Source: CAZVWV01 sp964631745
GTDB taxonomy: Bacteria; Bdellovibrionota_C; UBA2361; JBGSMV01
Assembly (NCBI GenBank): GCA_964631745.1
Contig: CAZVWV010000046.1
Coordinates: 1-23,811, forward strand
DNA: 23,811 nucleotides
Reading direction: 5' to 3'
Shown here piece after piece: positions 23,795-23,811 of the stretch. Under the pieces are notes generated by a model. That model made no database searches, was not told the origin of the DNA, and saw nothing but the letters and a program-made list of their open reading frames with translations. Position 1 is the stretch's first letter. Each line of letters opens with the position of its first letter. A program made the translations under genes and the position numbers.

Positions 23795-23811
23795 GAGTAG
23801 GGATATTATGG

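Noticed and set aside
1..23811. CRISPR array, tRNA, rRNA or transposase gene
   Set aside because: No regularly spaced identical repeats, no recognisable tRNA/rRNA sequence and no transposase-like protein were seen on either strand.

Overview
The window looks like a draft chromosomal segment from a motile Gram-negative-type bacterium. It has a flagellin and a FliD cap protein, housekeeping genes (argS, ettA), a tryptophanase, a VapBC toxin-antitoxin pair and very large secreted proteins with Thr/Pro-rich linkers. I cannot name the lineage. The mixture would fit a deltaproteobacteria-like or Bdellovibrionota-like group, but that is a guess. A 10-base run of N (14189-14198) shows that this is scaffolded draft sequence.

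Layout. 1-4120: flagellin (+) behind a good sigma-28-type promoter, then an antisense beta-CASP metallo-beta-lactamase nuclease gene, then fliD (+). 4113-7050: a minus-strand, translationally coupled pair, ettA (ABC-F translation factor) followed by a DUF6986/HpcH-like TIM-barrel protein. The latter shares an 8-base palindrome containing both stop codons with the end of fliD. 7231-8406: two small plus-strand genes, a methyltransferase-like protein and an unrecognised protein. 8500-9171: vapBC on the minus strand with a clear promoter and a direct-repeat operator candidate. 9196-9277: an imperfect inverted repeat. 9422-13171: a 1249-residue fusion of a GT2 glycosyltransferase, a beta-sandwich module and two GT4-like units. 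13227-20116: a two-gene minus-strand operon. Its first gene encodes a ~1600-residue exported multidomain protein and its second a subtilisin-family protease. Both carry Thr/Pro-rich linkers and carboxypeptidase-regulatory-like beta domains. 20274-22223: argS. 22369-23745: a tryptophanase-type beta-eliminating lyase.

The two ends of the window carry a 45-base inverted repeat (43 of 45 positions matching). It is either a dispersed repeat where the assembly broke or the border of an invertible segment.

How the genes may work together: flagellin and FliD form the filament and its cap, and the multidomain glycosyltransferase may glycosylate a surface polymer, flagellin or the secreted proteins (inference). 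The protease and the giant repeat protein are almost certainly co-expressed and exported, and their shared architecture suggests a joint surface or extracellular function. The most novel material is in this operon: a tandemly duplicated seven-cysteine module of about 207 residues, a His/Asp-rich insert in a propeller-like domain, and a lysine-rich C-terminal tail.
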